The notes below the pieces were generated by a model. It was not told where the DNA came from and did no database searches. It saw only the letters and a program-made list of their open reading frames with translations. Positions 23,910 to 35,085 of a stretch of 64,000 bases of DNA are shown piece by piece. Position 1 is the first letter of the stretch. Each line of letters opens with the position of its first letter. Origin of the DNA: Tachypleus tridentatus (lineage: Eukaryota > Arthropoda > Merostomata > Xiphosura > Limulidae); contig NC_134827.1 in NCBI RefSeq assembly GCF_004210375.1, positions 100,797,285 through 100,861,284 of the forward strand, in the 5' to 3' direction. A program made the translations under genes and the position numbers.

Positions 23910-24442
23910 GAATTTGTTTGTTTCTGAATTTCGCGCAATGCTACATGAGGGCGACCTGGACTAGCTGACTCTAATTTAGCAGAGGGTTTCTTTGTTTGTT
24001 TGTTTTAAATTCCGCGCAAAGCTACGTGAGGGCCATCTGCGCTAGCCATCTATAATTTAGCAGTGTAAAACTAGAGGGAAGGCAGGTAGTTATCCCCACC
24101 CACCGCCAACTCTTGGGCTACTCTTTTACCAACGAATAGTGGGATTGACCGTAACAATACAACGCACCTATATCTGAAAGGGCGAGCATGTTTGCTGTGA
24201 CGGAGATTCGAACCCAGGACTCTCAGATTGCGAGTCAACAGCCATGCCGGGTCATTATCAAAGGGAAGGCAGCTAGTTATCACCATCCACCGCCAACTCT
24301 TGGGATACCCTTTTATCAACGAATACTGGCTGTGGCCGTCACATTGTAACACCCTCACGACCGAATGGACAAGCATATTTGGTGGAAAGTGGCGCTTTGT
24401 AGCTGCGACTCTCAAGTTGCGAGTCGAGCGCTCTCTAACCAC
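23910..24442 (-). mobile_element. Nested cluster of three SINE family A pieces
   Basis: A tail-only piece (23910-23985), a nearly complete copy (23988-24252) and a further partial copy (24263-24442), all minus. The spacing suggests insertion of one copy into another. Confidence 0.8.
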
Positions 24443-24819
24443 GTGTTTCTTGAAATCAGAATTAAATTACAAAGCTTAATTGTTAAGTGTCATGCCTTCT
24501 TTTATTTTTTGTAATGATTACAGTTAAATACTTCAACAACAACAACAGTGATAAATGACAACAACTGTTATCTTTAGCCCTAATCATTTTCAACTTTAAT
24601 CTTTGGTTTCAGTTAATCTTTTTATGATTTGTTATTGTTATTTATTGCTCTTTTCTTCTAGTTAAGCCTTTGTAATCATCAAAGCCAAGTAAAATATCCT
24701 ATTACTCTTGCACAGTAATTTTATATCTTTATTTAAACTTCTGCTATCTGAATAAGACACTAACTACACAGTAAAATTAGCACGTAAAAATATCATATAT
24801 ATATATATAATATGTTTTT

Positions 24820-25035
24820 TAGAATTTTTATACAGAGCAACATATAGGGCTTTCTGCATTTATTCGTCTTTAATTTTGAAGCGATAGGCAAAGCACCCAC
24901 CGCCAACTCTTGGGGCACACCGGATAATGTGATTTTTTCACTATTATAACGTACTCACGACTCCAAAGTGCATGGCACGTGCTTGCGGGAAAAGTCTGCG
25001 AACTAGGGAACCCTCGAATTCACACTTTGGGGACG
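24820..25035 (-). mobile_element. SINE family C, decayed
   Basis: Older tRNA-derived family; minus copy with CACGTGCTTGCGGGAAAAG and GGGAACCCTCGAATTC. Shares ACCGCCAACTCTTGGG with family A, so A and C are probably related. Confidence 0.5.
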
Positions 25036-25141
25036 CTAACAATCCCCCTACCTCCCCAAAACCTCAGAAGTAAGATGAATTAGTTTCACATCTCATATGA
25101 TGGAGTGTTTTTATATTGTTCGTATCTTTTTCTTATATAAC

Positions 25142-25237
25142 AAGTAAGTACAATGCTAAAATCCGGGGTTTGATTCCCGGCAGCGGACATAGCAGGTGGT
25201 CCAACGTGGCTTTAACTCTACAACAAGCAAGCAAACT
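25142..25237 (+). mobile_element. SINE family B, 5'-truncated
   Basis: AATGCTAAAATCCGGGGTTT, B box GTTTGATTCCC, AACGTGGCTTTAACTC, before CUB6. Confidence 0.6.
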
Positions 25238-25316
25238 TATGTAATAATGTGGTATGTGAGCCAATTAATTCCTTTCCTATGATAAAGCCAATCACACCTC
25301 TTTGTTTCTTTATTAG

Positions 25317-25553
25317 ATTGCGATGCCACCTATACAAAAGAAACGTTTCAGATTATCAGTCCCGGCTACACGAACAGAGCCTACCCTTCCAACATAAACT
25401 GTAAATATACAGTGAAGAAAAGCACATTTGACGTGTGTGCCATCGAAATCAAGTTTAATGCCTTTCGTCTGGAAGAATCAGGAGATTGTACGAAAGATTA
25501 TTTACAAATTGGAGATGTTAAACTTTGTGGAAAACTCCCGTACGACTCAGTTC
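25317..25553 (+). CDS. Gene A exon: CUB6, first half
   Basis: Acceptor TTTCTTTATTAG, then D-C-D-A-T-Y-T-K, IISPGYTNRAYPSNINC, KKSTFDVCAIEIKFNAFRLE, DCTKDYLQIGDVKLCG. Donor C|GTAAGT after 25553, phase 1. The loop around SPGY is one residue longer than in its siblings. Confidence 0.87.
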
Positions 25554-25639
25554 GTAAGTCCACCGATTTTCTTTTATTTCGCGTTAAACGGTTTATTTAT
25601 GGTGTTTCAAGATGTGTTTAACTCACCCATGTTTATATA

Positions 25640-26130
25640 GTGTATCTCAGAACGACTAGTATTGGTATTATCACTTTCACTGGTAAGCATAGGACAACGT
25701 TTTGACTTTCCTAGGTCATCTTCAGGTTAAGAAAGAGAAAGTTTGAATGTGACCGTTTCCAAACAAATGTCTTAGGGACGAGAGTGTACACAGGTACAGG
25801 ATTGTAGGGGGGCGTTGCAGGTGGACGTCAGATTATTAATTAGTATAGGTATAAAGGTGTTACTTTACATTGGTTTAATTTTGGTTTTAGTTGCTGTATA
25901 AGTAGGGCTTCTTTGATTTTGCGTTTGTTTATATTTGTTTCCCTACTTAATATCTCAGTGTTTTCTATGGTTATGTTGTGTTTATTTGATTTGCAGTGTT
26001 AAAAAACACGTGAAGGTGGATTTTTTTTTTTGTTCTTTGAATCTAGTTTATATGTTTCTGCTTGTTTCTTCAATACTGAAGTCATGACAGTTGTAACATT
26101 GATAGTACTAACTGATTTTTGTGAATTATA
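25640..26130 (-). mobile_element. Penelope-like element 3' fragment
   Basis: Minus-strand copy of the same element as 54640-55316: segments around GTTTTCTATGGTTATGTT and TATAAGTAGGGCTTC are shared almost exactly. It is more decayed (GIY-YIG frame broken by poly-T) but retains the terminal segment with the CTGAAGATGACC hairpin (25699-25725) and the arm ending at TCAGAACGACTAG. Confidence 0.6.
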
Positions 26131-27978
26131 TACCAGGCAAGCTGTTAAAGATGTAAAATAAACATAAACCCAACTTATTCATTTTATCACTTGTCATCGA
26201 ACTATAGTTGTCTCACGTGCTCCATATATCTGATCTGCCATTTATCCGGCGTTACAGATGTTGGACGAAATTTCCTGACAAGTGAAAAATAGGTGTTTTC
26301 TTATCGATTTAATTGCTACTTGTGTTTGCACGTGTTAATAAAATGGTGAATTTTTCATATTTAAAAGCCAGTTGATATGTAAAGATTAACTATGATTTAC
26401 TGGGACTTCAAAATTAACATGAAGGCTGATGTTAAACTGAATAACCATATACAAAGGAATTGTTTTATACCTGTTGTGGCCACTTTCATATCATGGGCAT
26501 GTTAATTCTACTGTGTCAATGACACAGTTAATTGGAACTTAACCCTACACTTTAAGTATTTAAACTAGGCACTACTCATTTCGTTATCGTTCATGTGAAG
26601 ATGCAAATAATATATGTATGGCATCATTATGTTTGTGTAGATATTCTGACGTTAAATAAGATAGCAAATCAAACAAGTCAGTTGTGTTAGTAAGAGATAA
26701 CTGAATAAAATATGGTTGAGCAGAACGTGATACATTAACACTAACTGAGAAGAACTGATAGCATAATATACTGTACAAGAAACAGTAACACTAGTGTGAA
26801 AAATGTTCATTGTGTGCATCATTTCGCTTAAAATTCAAATATCAATGATAATTCAAGCATGTTATAAATATGTGTTTATACACATCTTATTCGACCGTCT
26901 ATTCCAGGCCATATTTGCAGTACATTGTGTAATATTACATATTACATGCATAATGAAGTAACTCTCATACTGACGAGTGAAATAAATAGCATTTTATCTA
27001 AGACTTTAGGAGTTGTAACTTTAAACCGCGTCGATTGGCTCTTCCTTTTGTATACAAAGCACAAAAGAAGTAGGTGCTGTCTGTCTTTTTGTCCTTTATC
27101 TAACTACTCCTAGGTGGCTGAGCCAATCTCGACCAGACCTTGTGAGATGATAGTTTAGAGCAAGGAACATGTTAATAGGGGATTAATAACCGCTTCTATT
27201 CCTGTTATTGCTGCTATTGAGAATTTATCATCTTTGACGTAAGTTAACGTTAATTACATTCATAGATGGCGCCACGTCCTTATAAAAACTATTAAGTTTT
27301 CTATAACAATATATAAACAATGAGGAAGGGGTAAAGGCACACAATCGTTTTAGTATATTATTTTAGAGAGTGCGCTAGCAATATGTGAAGGAATGCAATG
27401 AAAAGAAATTTATTTACTATTGCACTAATCCATAAGTTCCTACTTCAACAGCCATATGAAGAGTCGTTTCTTGAGTTATACGCACTTTCTATTTTGACCT
27501 GTAACTTTTTAACTGATCCGTCAGTCGTTTCTGCGGCCAATGTCCATTAATTAATTAATAGCACAAAACACTGTGAAAAAACATTAAATTCTGGGTGTCG
27601 CTACCTCTTAATAATAAGTCACCGTGACCACCGTCCAGTGTATACCATATTTTAATCATATAAATATATAGAGTTCTTAAAGTTTATTCAAAACTGTTAG
27701 TGAGGTAACAATGACTAGTGAAAAAATATCTTATAATATTAATTATTTTATAATAATATCTTATATAAGTTGCGTTAAGGTTTTTCTGTTATTCATAATA
27801 GCGTCCAGTCCCACATTTATATTAAGATCATAACTCGGACACAGGACGGGTACCACAGCTTGTATAGTATAGAATGATAGAACTTGGAATCTAGTTATCA
27901 CTTCTTATTCTGTTGCGATATTGTTTGTTTCAAAAATATATGTTTATTTACTCTTTTGCTTTCTCTTTAACTTTTTAG
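26131..27978 (+). other. Intron inside CUB6, unique sequence
   Basis: About 1.85 kb without recognised repeats, the longest such stretch in gene A. Short open frames (26584-26778, 26925-27113) have no coding character. Confidence 0.5.
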
Positions 27979-28082
27979 ATACCTACCAGTTTCCGGCGGA
28001 TGAGTTACTTATTACACTACACACGGATACCTACGCAAACTACGCAGGATTTTTTTTAACAGGAAGACAAGTTTCTTGTTGA
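27979..28082 (+). CDS. Gene A terminal exon: CUB6, shortened second half with stop
   Basis: Acceptor TTAACTTTTTAG, then T-Y-Q-F-P-A-D-E-L-L-I-T-L-H-T-D-T-Y-A-N-Y-A-G-F, a 5-residue strand, R-Q-V-S-C and TGA at 28080-28082. The conserved GF and final cysteine are present, so the domain is essentially complete. In the sibling exons several residues and a donor follow the cysteine; here the stop follows at once. No strong donor exists; GTTGAT at 28078 would be phase 1, but joining to the next CUB exon at 34305 would create TAG. I read this as the last exon. Confidence 0.75.
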
Positions 28083-28204
28083 TTTTTCAGTATCTATTTA
28101 ACACTTTGTGATTCACGTGTTTCGAAGGTCGTTTACACGTGGTTAACACAATTATTTAAAAACATTTCAACATCAAAGAATCGTTTTAAAGATAACGCTT
28201 ACCT

Positions 28205-28210
28205 AATAAA
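28205..28210 (+). terminator. Polyadenylation signal AATAAA (gene A)
   Basis: AATAAA 123 nt after the gene A stop; a second lies at 28448-28453. Position fits a short 3' UTR, but AATAAA is frequent by chance in this AT-rich DNA. Confidence 0.4.
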
Positions 28211-28679
28211 CTTTATCGCCTCTGTCTTTATCAGTTATCAATACATTTCGGTGTGTGCTAAATGTTTAGCCAGTGTTTCCATACGGAATTTGTAATCACT
28301 TATTTGCGATATCCGTGTTTAGGTATTGGTTGCACACGTGTTCTTTGAAAGGCTTAATCAAGTGAATTGAACCATCAGAGAACGAACAGAGAGCAGTGGA
28401 ACAATTTGTTTTTTATATAAAACTCTGAAATGAATACGTTATTGGATAATAAAGCGTCATGAGGCTCTAGTGAAATGTATACATTTAGAACTTAAACTGT
28501 ACAGATGATGTTTCTGTTGTTTTAATATATATATATATTACAAATAAATTTGAAATACTCCAGTGTATCATAAAAAAATTGCACCATACGTTTTTTTTGT
28601 TGCTTATATATGATATATAAAATGAAATCACGCTGAATCATTTTCCAACAATAAATAAATCAATATCATTTCAATTTAG
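28211..28679. other. Gene A 3' flank
   Basis: Unique AT-rich DNA with a TA-dinucleotide run at 28525; may hold the 3' UTR end. Confidence 0.4.
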
Positions 28680-28898
28680 CTTTTTTTTTAATTTGCGCAA
28701 AGCTATACGAGGGCTATCTGTGTTAGCCGCCCCTAATTTAACAGTGTAAGACTAGAGGGAAGGCAGCTAGTCATCGCCACCCACCGCCAACTCTTGAGCT
28801 ACTCTTTTACCAACGAATAGTGGGATTGACAGAACATTATAACGCTCCCACGGCTGAAAGCGCGAGCATGTTTGGTGCGACTGGGATTCGAACCCGCC
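28680..28898 (-). mobile_element. SINE family A, head truncated
   Basis: Ends at GGGATTCGAACCCGCC; the tRNA 5' half is replaced by an AAT-repeat. Intergenic, between genes A and B. Confidence 0.85.
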
Positions 28899-29018
28899 TG
28901 TAATAATAATAATAAAGAGCTTATTTCGGAATAAGGCTGCACAAGAGATATTTTTCAACTCCCGGCGTTCTTAATGAGCCACCAGATGGCATTTAGACTG
29001 ATAATAATGATCACTTGT

Positions 29019-29220
29019 GGCCCGGCAATTGACTAGTAATCCGAGGCTTTGGGTTCGAATCCCCGTCATACCAAACATGCTCGCCCTTTTAGCCGTGGGA
29101 GCGTTATAATGTTACCGTAAATTCCACTATCTGTTGGTAAAAGAGTAGTCCACAGGGATTCAAATCCGCGACCCTCAGATTACGAGTCGAGTGCCTTAAC
29201 AACCTGGCAATGCCGGGCCC
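29019..29220. mobile_element. Head-to-head SINE family A chimera
   Basis: Plus-strand half 29019-29156 (GGCCCGGCAATTGACTAGTAATCC to AGAGTAGTCCACAG) joins directly a minus-strand tRNA head 29157-29220 ending ATGCCGGGCCC. Confidence 0.75.
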
Positions 29221-29382
29221 AATTCGTTTCAGCATATTATTTTTTAGGTATTATAAAATTATTATAAAAGGTAACTTCAAATTTATTGACTCCGTTTACG
29301 GATAGATGGCGCCTGTACAATTTGTAAAAATGATATTTCAGTAAATATTTTGGATGAGTCAGAAAATAATATAAGTTGATTG

Positions 29383-29444
29383 GTTGTTTTTCGAATTTCG
29401 CCCAAAACTACACGAGCGCTATCTGCGCTAGCCGTTCCTAATAT
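29383..29444 (-). mobile_element. SINE family A tail fragment
   Basis: Only the terminal 60 bp (TTTCGAATTTCGCCCAAAAC onward) remains. A shorter tail relic sits at 29699-29724. Confidence 0.6.
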
Positions 29445-29813
29445 CTAACGAAAAAATCAATTACGTTTGCAGTCTACTTTTGTGAAATCAACATTTACAG
29501 AGTCACATTTAGACTGACGCCAACACTAGACAATTTGGAATTTAACTAAATTATCGCTTAGTATTAACCTTTGTTAAGTTTTGCAATCCAAGTATTCATT
29601 GCAGTCAGTTACTTTGAAAAACTTTCCAAAAATTAAATTTAACATATCCTTAAATATAAATATCTATCTGCACCAGTGTGAAACGTTTTAGAATATTTAT
29701 TTGTTTTTGAATTTCGCGCATAGTTTTCATTGTTTGATCAAAAGAAATCGCTTATAAACTGTGTTTCTCAGATTACTTAAATGACTTGAAATTATAAAAA
29801 TCAGCATCTAAGG

Positions 29814-30088
29814 AGGCCTAGCATGGCCAAACGCGTAAGGCGTGCGACTCGTAATCCGAGGGTCGCGGTTTCGCGCCCGCGTCGCACCAAACATGCTCGC
29901 CCTCCCAGCCGTGGGGGTGTATAATGTTACGGTCAATCCAGTATTCGTTGGTAAAAGAGTAGCCCAAGAGTTGGCGGTGGGTGGTGATGACTAACTGCCT
30001 TCCCTCTAGTCTTACACTACTAAATTAGGGACGGCTAGCACAGATAGCCATCGTGTAGCTTTGTGTGAAATTCCAAAACAAACAAACA
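29814..30088 (+). mobile_element. SINE family A with 11-bp target duplication
   Basis: Full-length copy flanked by AGCATCTAAGG at 29803-29813 and 30089-30099: a clean recent insertion. Confidence 0.92.
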
Positions 30089-30375
30089 AGCATCTAAGGC
30101 TTGCTGGAAATTTGAGTGCGTTCCATATGTTGTCATTATGATACTTAATTTTTTGCTAAGTTTAGGCTTGATATAATCATAATAAATTCCATATAAAGAC
30201 AAACTTATGAAAATAAATTCTGAAGAAATTTTAGCTCCTACGTGAAAAAGGAATAAAAACAAACAAACAAACATTAAACAAACAAGTTGTTTCCTATAAA
30301 TTCATTAAGTGGGTGAACTAAACAAAACAAATCATTAGACATTAAACTTATTTATGACTAGAAACCATCTTTGTT

Positions 30376-30470
30376 AATCTGAAGATGGCCTGGAAAGGCC
30401 AAAATATTGTTTCCTGCTTTATTAGTAAAAATTTTAACACCCACACCAGTCGTTCTGAGATACATATATA
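30376..30470 (+). mobile_element. Solo Penelope-type terminal segment
   Basis: Plus-strand copy: CTGAAGATGGCC, loop, GGCC hairpin, then TTTTAACACCCACACCAGTC and GTTCTGAGATACA, collinear with the arms at 23 kb and 61.5 kb. Stem bases changed from GACC/GGTC to GGCC/GGCC, preserving pairing. Confidence 0.5.
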
Positions 30471-30843
30471 TATATTAAATTTTATTTAACACGTTAGATG
30501 CCGCCACCATAGCAACAATCGCTTCACACATATCAACACTACAAGGGCGGCATTGTGCAGTGAGACACTACATTTACAAATAATAATTTACTGATTGCAT
30601 AACATTATAATAAACAACATCAGTTTCAAATATATTTATTGAGATTTGAGAATCTGAGGTAAACAGACAAAAAGGTGCGGCAACAGGACCGTCAAATAAG
30701 AAAATGTATTATTCGCTAGTTTAACGGCTTCCGTCAATGCTATCTTTTTATTATCTGTGGACTTTGTTACTCTTTTCATTAGGCCTATGTTATGTTTAAA
30801 CTATTCTGTAGTTCTTTTGGGTTGAAGCTTTATTTCGAAAGTG
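30471..30843 (+). other. Candidate gene B promoter region
   Basis: Unique sequence directly upstream of the putative first exon. No convincing TATA box; TTTCATT at about 30775 is initiator-like but weak. Confidence 0.3.
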
Positions 30844-30952
30844 ATGGAAGAAATAGAACTTGCATTTATGTACTTAGACGTTAAGATTAGGCTTAGCAAG
30901 AAAAGTCTTGGTTACTTGTTAATTATATTTTATTATCTTCTTTTAGTAAAAG
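30844..30952 (+). CDS. Gene B candidate first exon: start codon and signal peptide
   Basis: ATG at 30844 (second in-frame ATG at 30868), a basic stretch K-I-R-L-S-K-K-S, then the hydrophobic run LGYLLIIFYYLLLVK. It ends at the strong donor G|GTAAGT (30953) in phase 1, which matches the phase-1 acceptor of exon 34305. Across the junction the protein reads K-E-V-N-A-E-I-Y-Y-C, where V-N-A is a plausible signal-peptidase site just before the first CUB. With this exon the whole model is a whole number of codons. I see no TATA box I can defend, and a different, unseen 5' exon remains possible. Confidence 0.55.
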
Positions 30953-31599
30953 GTAAGTGTCTCAATAACATTACTATTATTTACTTTATAGAATAAAATT
31001 ATTGTTAGTTTATTAATTACACGAACTTTTGAGAAAATAAAGTCTAGTGAGGCCGAAGGGCGTATTTTAAAAACAAAACAAGTTATCACTACACGGTAAA
31101 GTGAAGTTAATTAGAAATATGTGCCATAAAACTGAAGATATGTACAAACATTTTAACTTTTAAGGCCCTGTTCTTCATTTTATCATCATTTAGTTATGCA
31201 TAGAATGATATTTTCAAAAATATCTTTCATATTAGCTTCTAACAAGCTGTAAGTGCTCTGTCTAGTTATCTCAAAAAATAATATTATTACTTTCATTGTT
31301 TTCTTTTTAAATTGCTTTCCATAATAAACAGTAGATAGGTACCACATGATTGGAAGCTGTGTAACATTATTCCACTTAAGCAAGGTGATAAAAATTGTTG
31401 GAAAACGTTTTGGAAGTCTATTGATAAAAATGGCGTCTCGACAATTATTATATTTGTTAACATTATATCCTAGTTGGTTTTATGAACTCTGATGTTTGTC
31501 GAAAGGAGGTGATAAACATTGTATTTGTGATATAGGTTTAGTAGTGTTAAATTATTGGTGGGAAATGTGCTTTTGAAAGCCTGAGAAAAGATGCTTTGC

Positions 31600-32770
31600 G
31601 AGTTCATTTGAGGTTCATTACAAAGTCAGCATGGTCTTACTCGAAGAAACGTCCTACCTTACAAATCTGTTACCATTCTTCAAAGAGGTTACTGCTTACT
31701 TAGATGAAGGTAGAGATGTAGATATGGTGTGTTTAGGTTATCAAAAAGTATTTGACAAGGTTCCACATAATAGGTTTGTTATCTCTGTATGGGTTGAATT
31801 GGCTCATTGAATGGAAAACTAGCTGGGTGGAAGAAAGCAGAGGGTTGTTATAATGGCAGTTTAATCAAACTCGATTAATATCACAAGTGAGGTACTTCAG
31901 GGCTCAGTGCTAGCAACCTTTTTGCTCCTTTTGGTTTATGCCAGTGACGTAGATGAAATAATGGCCAATAAAGTATTTAACATGCTGTTGATATTAAGGT
32001 TTCGGGAGTTGCTGGCTGTATAGAGGACACTACTGTCTTACAAAAGGAGTTGGTGATTTATAGAAGTAAATATCAGATGACTTTTAATTACAATAAATGC
32101 AAGGTAATGGATGTGGCATGTTATAATTTGAATTATGAGTTTAATTGTGTTGAGAATAATCGTAAGAGCGTTACGAAATGGTCTTATATTCTAGTTGATC
32201 AGTTTCTTAAGCCATCCAAGTGGTGTGCTATTGGTAATAGCAAGGCAAATAAGGTTTTAGGTTGTAACTACAGAAATACTGAATACAAGTCTAAAAAAAC
32301 GACAGATTCGTTCTATATAGCATTGGTTAGGCCATATTTGGAGTGTTATGTTTAATCTTGGGTTCCTTAGTTTAGGAAGGCTATTGAATTGCTCAAAAGG
32401 GTTCGGAGGAGGGCTACAGGGAAGATATCTTGAATAACAAGTGTCATACAAAGGTAGGTTATTACCTCTAAAAGTGTTTTCTCTGGATAAAAGATAAGCT
32501 AGAGAGGATCTAATTGAGGAGTTTAAGATTGTTAATGGAATTGATTGTGTTGATGTATGACGTTTTTCTTACTTAATGATGAGAATGGTAGAACTGGGGG
32601 ACACATTATATAAATGATTGGAGTCGTTCCCAGCTAAGGCAGTTTTATTTTCCAAAGAAAGGGTGGTTGAATTTGAAGTGGGTTGTCTTCAGATGTGTTG
32701 GATGCGGTTACTTTAATGGAGTTTAAGGTCAGGGCTTGATAAATGTTTGAGTAATAAAGGGTTGTTATGA
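31600..32770 (+). pseudogene. LINE (CR1/L2-like) reverse-transcriptase remnant
   Basis: Three frames carry conserved reverse-transcriptase pieces in order: VFDKVPHNR (about 31750), GSVLA...LVYASDVDE (about 31900), then an open stretch 32050-32355 with WSYILVDQFLKPS, ANKVLG and LVRPYLE, and later ELLKRVRRRAT-like and LNGID-like ends. This is the RT thumb and connector of non-LTR elements that use the DFQKAFDKVPH motif. The FADD catalytic box is not recoverable and stops and frameshifts are many. It lies in the first intron of gene B. Confidence 0.7.
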
Positions 32771-32794
32771 GTCTTTTATCTTTAGAGTTTCTTT

Positions 32795-32990
32795 AACGGA
32801 TAGCACGGCCTAAATGGACCGACAGAATAGAATCACCAAAATGCTAGAAAGTTGGAAAAGGCCTAATATTAGAGATCCCGCAAGGTGAATCCGAGGATTC
32901 ATGGTTCGAAACTCGTTGCCACAAAAACGTGCTTCTTACTTTGGGGCCGCGACTGCGTTATTATAACGAACGGATAAATTCTGCAATCTA
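32795..32990 (+). mobile_element. SINE family C
   Basis: GATTCATGGTTCGAAACTCG (B box), CCACAAAAACGTGCTTC, CTGCGTTATTATAACG. Confidence 0.55.
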
Positions 32991-33331
32991 GTCAGATAAG
33001 CTCACGTATACGTGTCGTTCAGGTTGAAAATATTATATGATCGATCTAGAAAAACACGTGTGTATGTGTTTATTAATTTCCTGTTTCGTTAGAAGCTTTT
33101 ATTGGATTTTTACCTACGGTAAAAACATACAGAAAACAAAACACTTTTATGCCACTTTTAATCCATAAGACTTCACTTTATTTTTGAGTTTGGTATACTA
33201 ATATGTATAGTATTCCATCACCCTTGGCTGTCTAACTTTGTTTAAGAGTGAGGATGGCGAGCCGAGAAAATGCCTTTGTTCACCATTCCTTATCCTTGAT
33301 CTATGTTATAATTTAAAACAAAATAGGCTTT

Positions 33332-33606
33332 GTTTGGTTTTGTTTTTTTTAATTTCGCGCAAGGCTACACGATGGCTATCTGCGCTAGCCGTCCCTAATT
33401 TAGCAGTGTAAGACTAGAGGGAAGGTAGCTAGTCATCATACATCCACCGCCAACTCTTGGGCTACTCTTTTACCAATGAATTGTGGGATTAACCGTCACA
33501 TTATAACGCCCCCACGGCTGAAAGGACGAGCATGTTTGGTGTGAAAGGAATTCGAACCCGCGATCCTCGGATTACGAGTCGAATGCCTTATCCACCTGGC
33601 CATACG
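33332..33606 (-). mobile_element. SINE family A
   Basis: Full-length minus copy; tRNA-like region CGCGATCCTCGGATTACGAG intact. Confidence 0.88.
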
Positions 33607-33757
33607 TTTTTATTCCTCGGATTATAACTCACAAGCATCGATAACATAACATAGTACGAGGTACACTTTGTTTTATAACCGTCGTTTAGAGAGTGGGTAT
33701 ATTCAACACAGATTACACTTGATATCTTGAGCTCTTGCACCGTGCGTAATCCAAAGG

Positions 33758-34033
33758 GTCTGGCATGGCCAGGAGGTTAAGGTACTCGACTCGTAATCCG
33801 AGGGTCACGAGATCGAATCTCCGTCACACCAAACATGCTCGCCCTTTCAGCAGTAGGGGCGTTATAATGTTACTGTCAGTCCCACTATTCGTTGGTAAAA
33901 GAGTATGTCAAGAGTTGGCGGTGGGTAGTGATGACTAACTACCTTCCCTCTAATCTTACACTGCTAAATTAATGAAGGCCAGCGCCGATAGCTCTCGTGT
34001 AGCTTTGGGCGAAATTCAGAAACAAACAAACAA
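33758..34033 (+). mobile_element. SINE family A
   Basis: Full-length plus copy ending AAACAAACAAAC, about 270 bp before the CUB7 exon. Confidence 0.88.
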
Positions 34034-34304
34034 TCAACTTCCACGAAGTATCCATGCTCCACCAGTCATTAATTACGTAAAAAACAAACAACAAACACGC
34101 TTTAATAAACAAAACCAATGAAACGATAACATTTAGATCAAAACGCTGGTTTCTTTACACGATCAAACCAAGAACCAGTATCTTCATTGTGATTTCTTGC
34201 GTTGCCCACACAGATGTAAAGTACATTGACAAAACACAATATACATGTTTCGAGGGCCAGTTATCTGACAGATATCACGTCACGTACTTATTACTTATTT
34301 ACAG

Positions 34305-34447
34305 AGGTGAACGCTGAGATTTATTACTGTGACGAGGAGATTCGTAGCCATGATGCAGAATTACAAAGCCCTAACTTTCCGTGGAGTTATCCACCTAACC
34401 TACAATGTCAATACTCTGTTTATAGAGCGAGTCCGGAAGTTTGCAAG
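34305..34447 (+). CDS. Gene B exon: CUB7, first quarter
   Basis: Acceptor TTATTTACAG, then V-N-A-E-I-Y-Y-C-D-E-E-I, LQSPNFPWSYPPNLQCQY, ASPEVCK. It ends at AAG|GTCTGA, phase 0, inside the strand that is continuous in CUB1-6. Opening phase is 1. The PW(S/A)YPPNLQC motif is shared with CUB8 only. Confidence 0.83.
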
Positions 34448-34454
34448 GTCTGAA

Positions 34455-35085
34455 TGTTATAAAATTGATTATTATAACAACAACAATTAATGTTTCATTC
34501 AATGACTGTTTTAAGGTTTATTATTATTATAATAACAACATATTAAGGTTACAGTCAGTTACTGTTGTAATGTTTATTATTATAACAACAGAAAATTAAG
34601 GTTACATTCAACAACTGTTGTAATGTTTATTATTATAACAATAGCATATTAGTGTTACATTCAACAACTGTTATAAGGTTTATTATTATAACAACATATT
34701 TAGGTTACATCCAGTTACTGTTGTAATGTTTATTATTATAACAATAGCATATTAGTGTTACATTCAACAACTGTTATAAGGTTTATTATTATAACAACAT
34801 ATTTAGGTTACATCCAGTTACTGTTGTAATGTTTATTATTATAACAATAGCATATTAGTGTTACATTCAACAACTGTTATAAGGTTTATTATTATAACAA
34901 CAATATATTAAGGTTACATTCAACAACTGTTATAAGGTTTATTATTTTAACAACAGTATATTAATGTTACATTCAACAACTGTTATAAGGTTTATTATTA
35001 TAACAACAATATATTAAGGTTACATCCAGTTACTGTTGTAATGTTTATTATTATAACAATAGCATATTAATGTTACATCCAAATT
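34455..35085 (+). repeat. Tandem array, about 50-bp unit in about 103-bp dimers
   Basis: TTTATTATTATAACAACA and TTTATTATTATAACAATAGC units alternate, joined by CAGTTACTGTTGTAATG or CAACAACTGTTATAAGG. It begins directly after the donor of exon 34305-34447. Confidence 0.85.

Larger units (their letters stand above)
2528..28082 (+). other. Gene A: multi-CUB extracellular protein, six CUB domains, 5' end outside window
   Basis: Twelve coding exons: 2528-2767, 3773-3904, 5334-5570, 6279-6407, 11201-11434, 11836-11970, 14207-14449, 17883-18005, 18934-19179, 23459-23593, 25317-25553, 27979-28082. Together they give about 730 residues in one open frame. Each pair forms one CUB domain with the pattern C..SP(G/S)(F/Y)P..Y...C.Y.(I/V)R....(V/I)C...(L/I)..(F/L)D(V/I)E....C..D(Y/F)(L/F)(E/Q)...(L/I)CG in the first exon and (F/L).(S/T)D....(K/R)GF.(I/V)...Q.....C in the second. 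Every intron is phase 1, so any exon pair can be duplicated or lost without shifting the frame. The first exon opens in phase 1, so the signal peptide and possibly more CUB units lie upstream of the window. The model ends at TGA 28080-28082. CUB domains bind proteins and sugars outside the cell; no enzymatic domain is visible. Similar multi-CUB proteins are known in arthropods, but I cannot assign a name. Confidence 0.82.

Noticed and set aside
24071..24442. Minus-strand open frame of 123 codons
   Set aside because: It lies entirely in nested SINE copies, as do frames at 1990-2211, 10812-11124 and 28767-28958.
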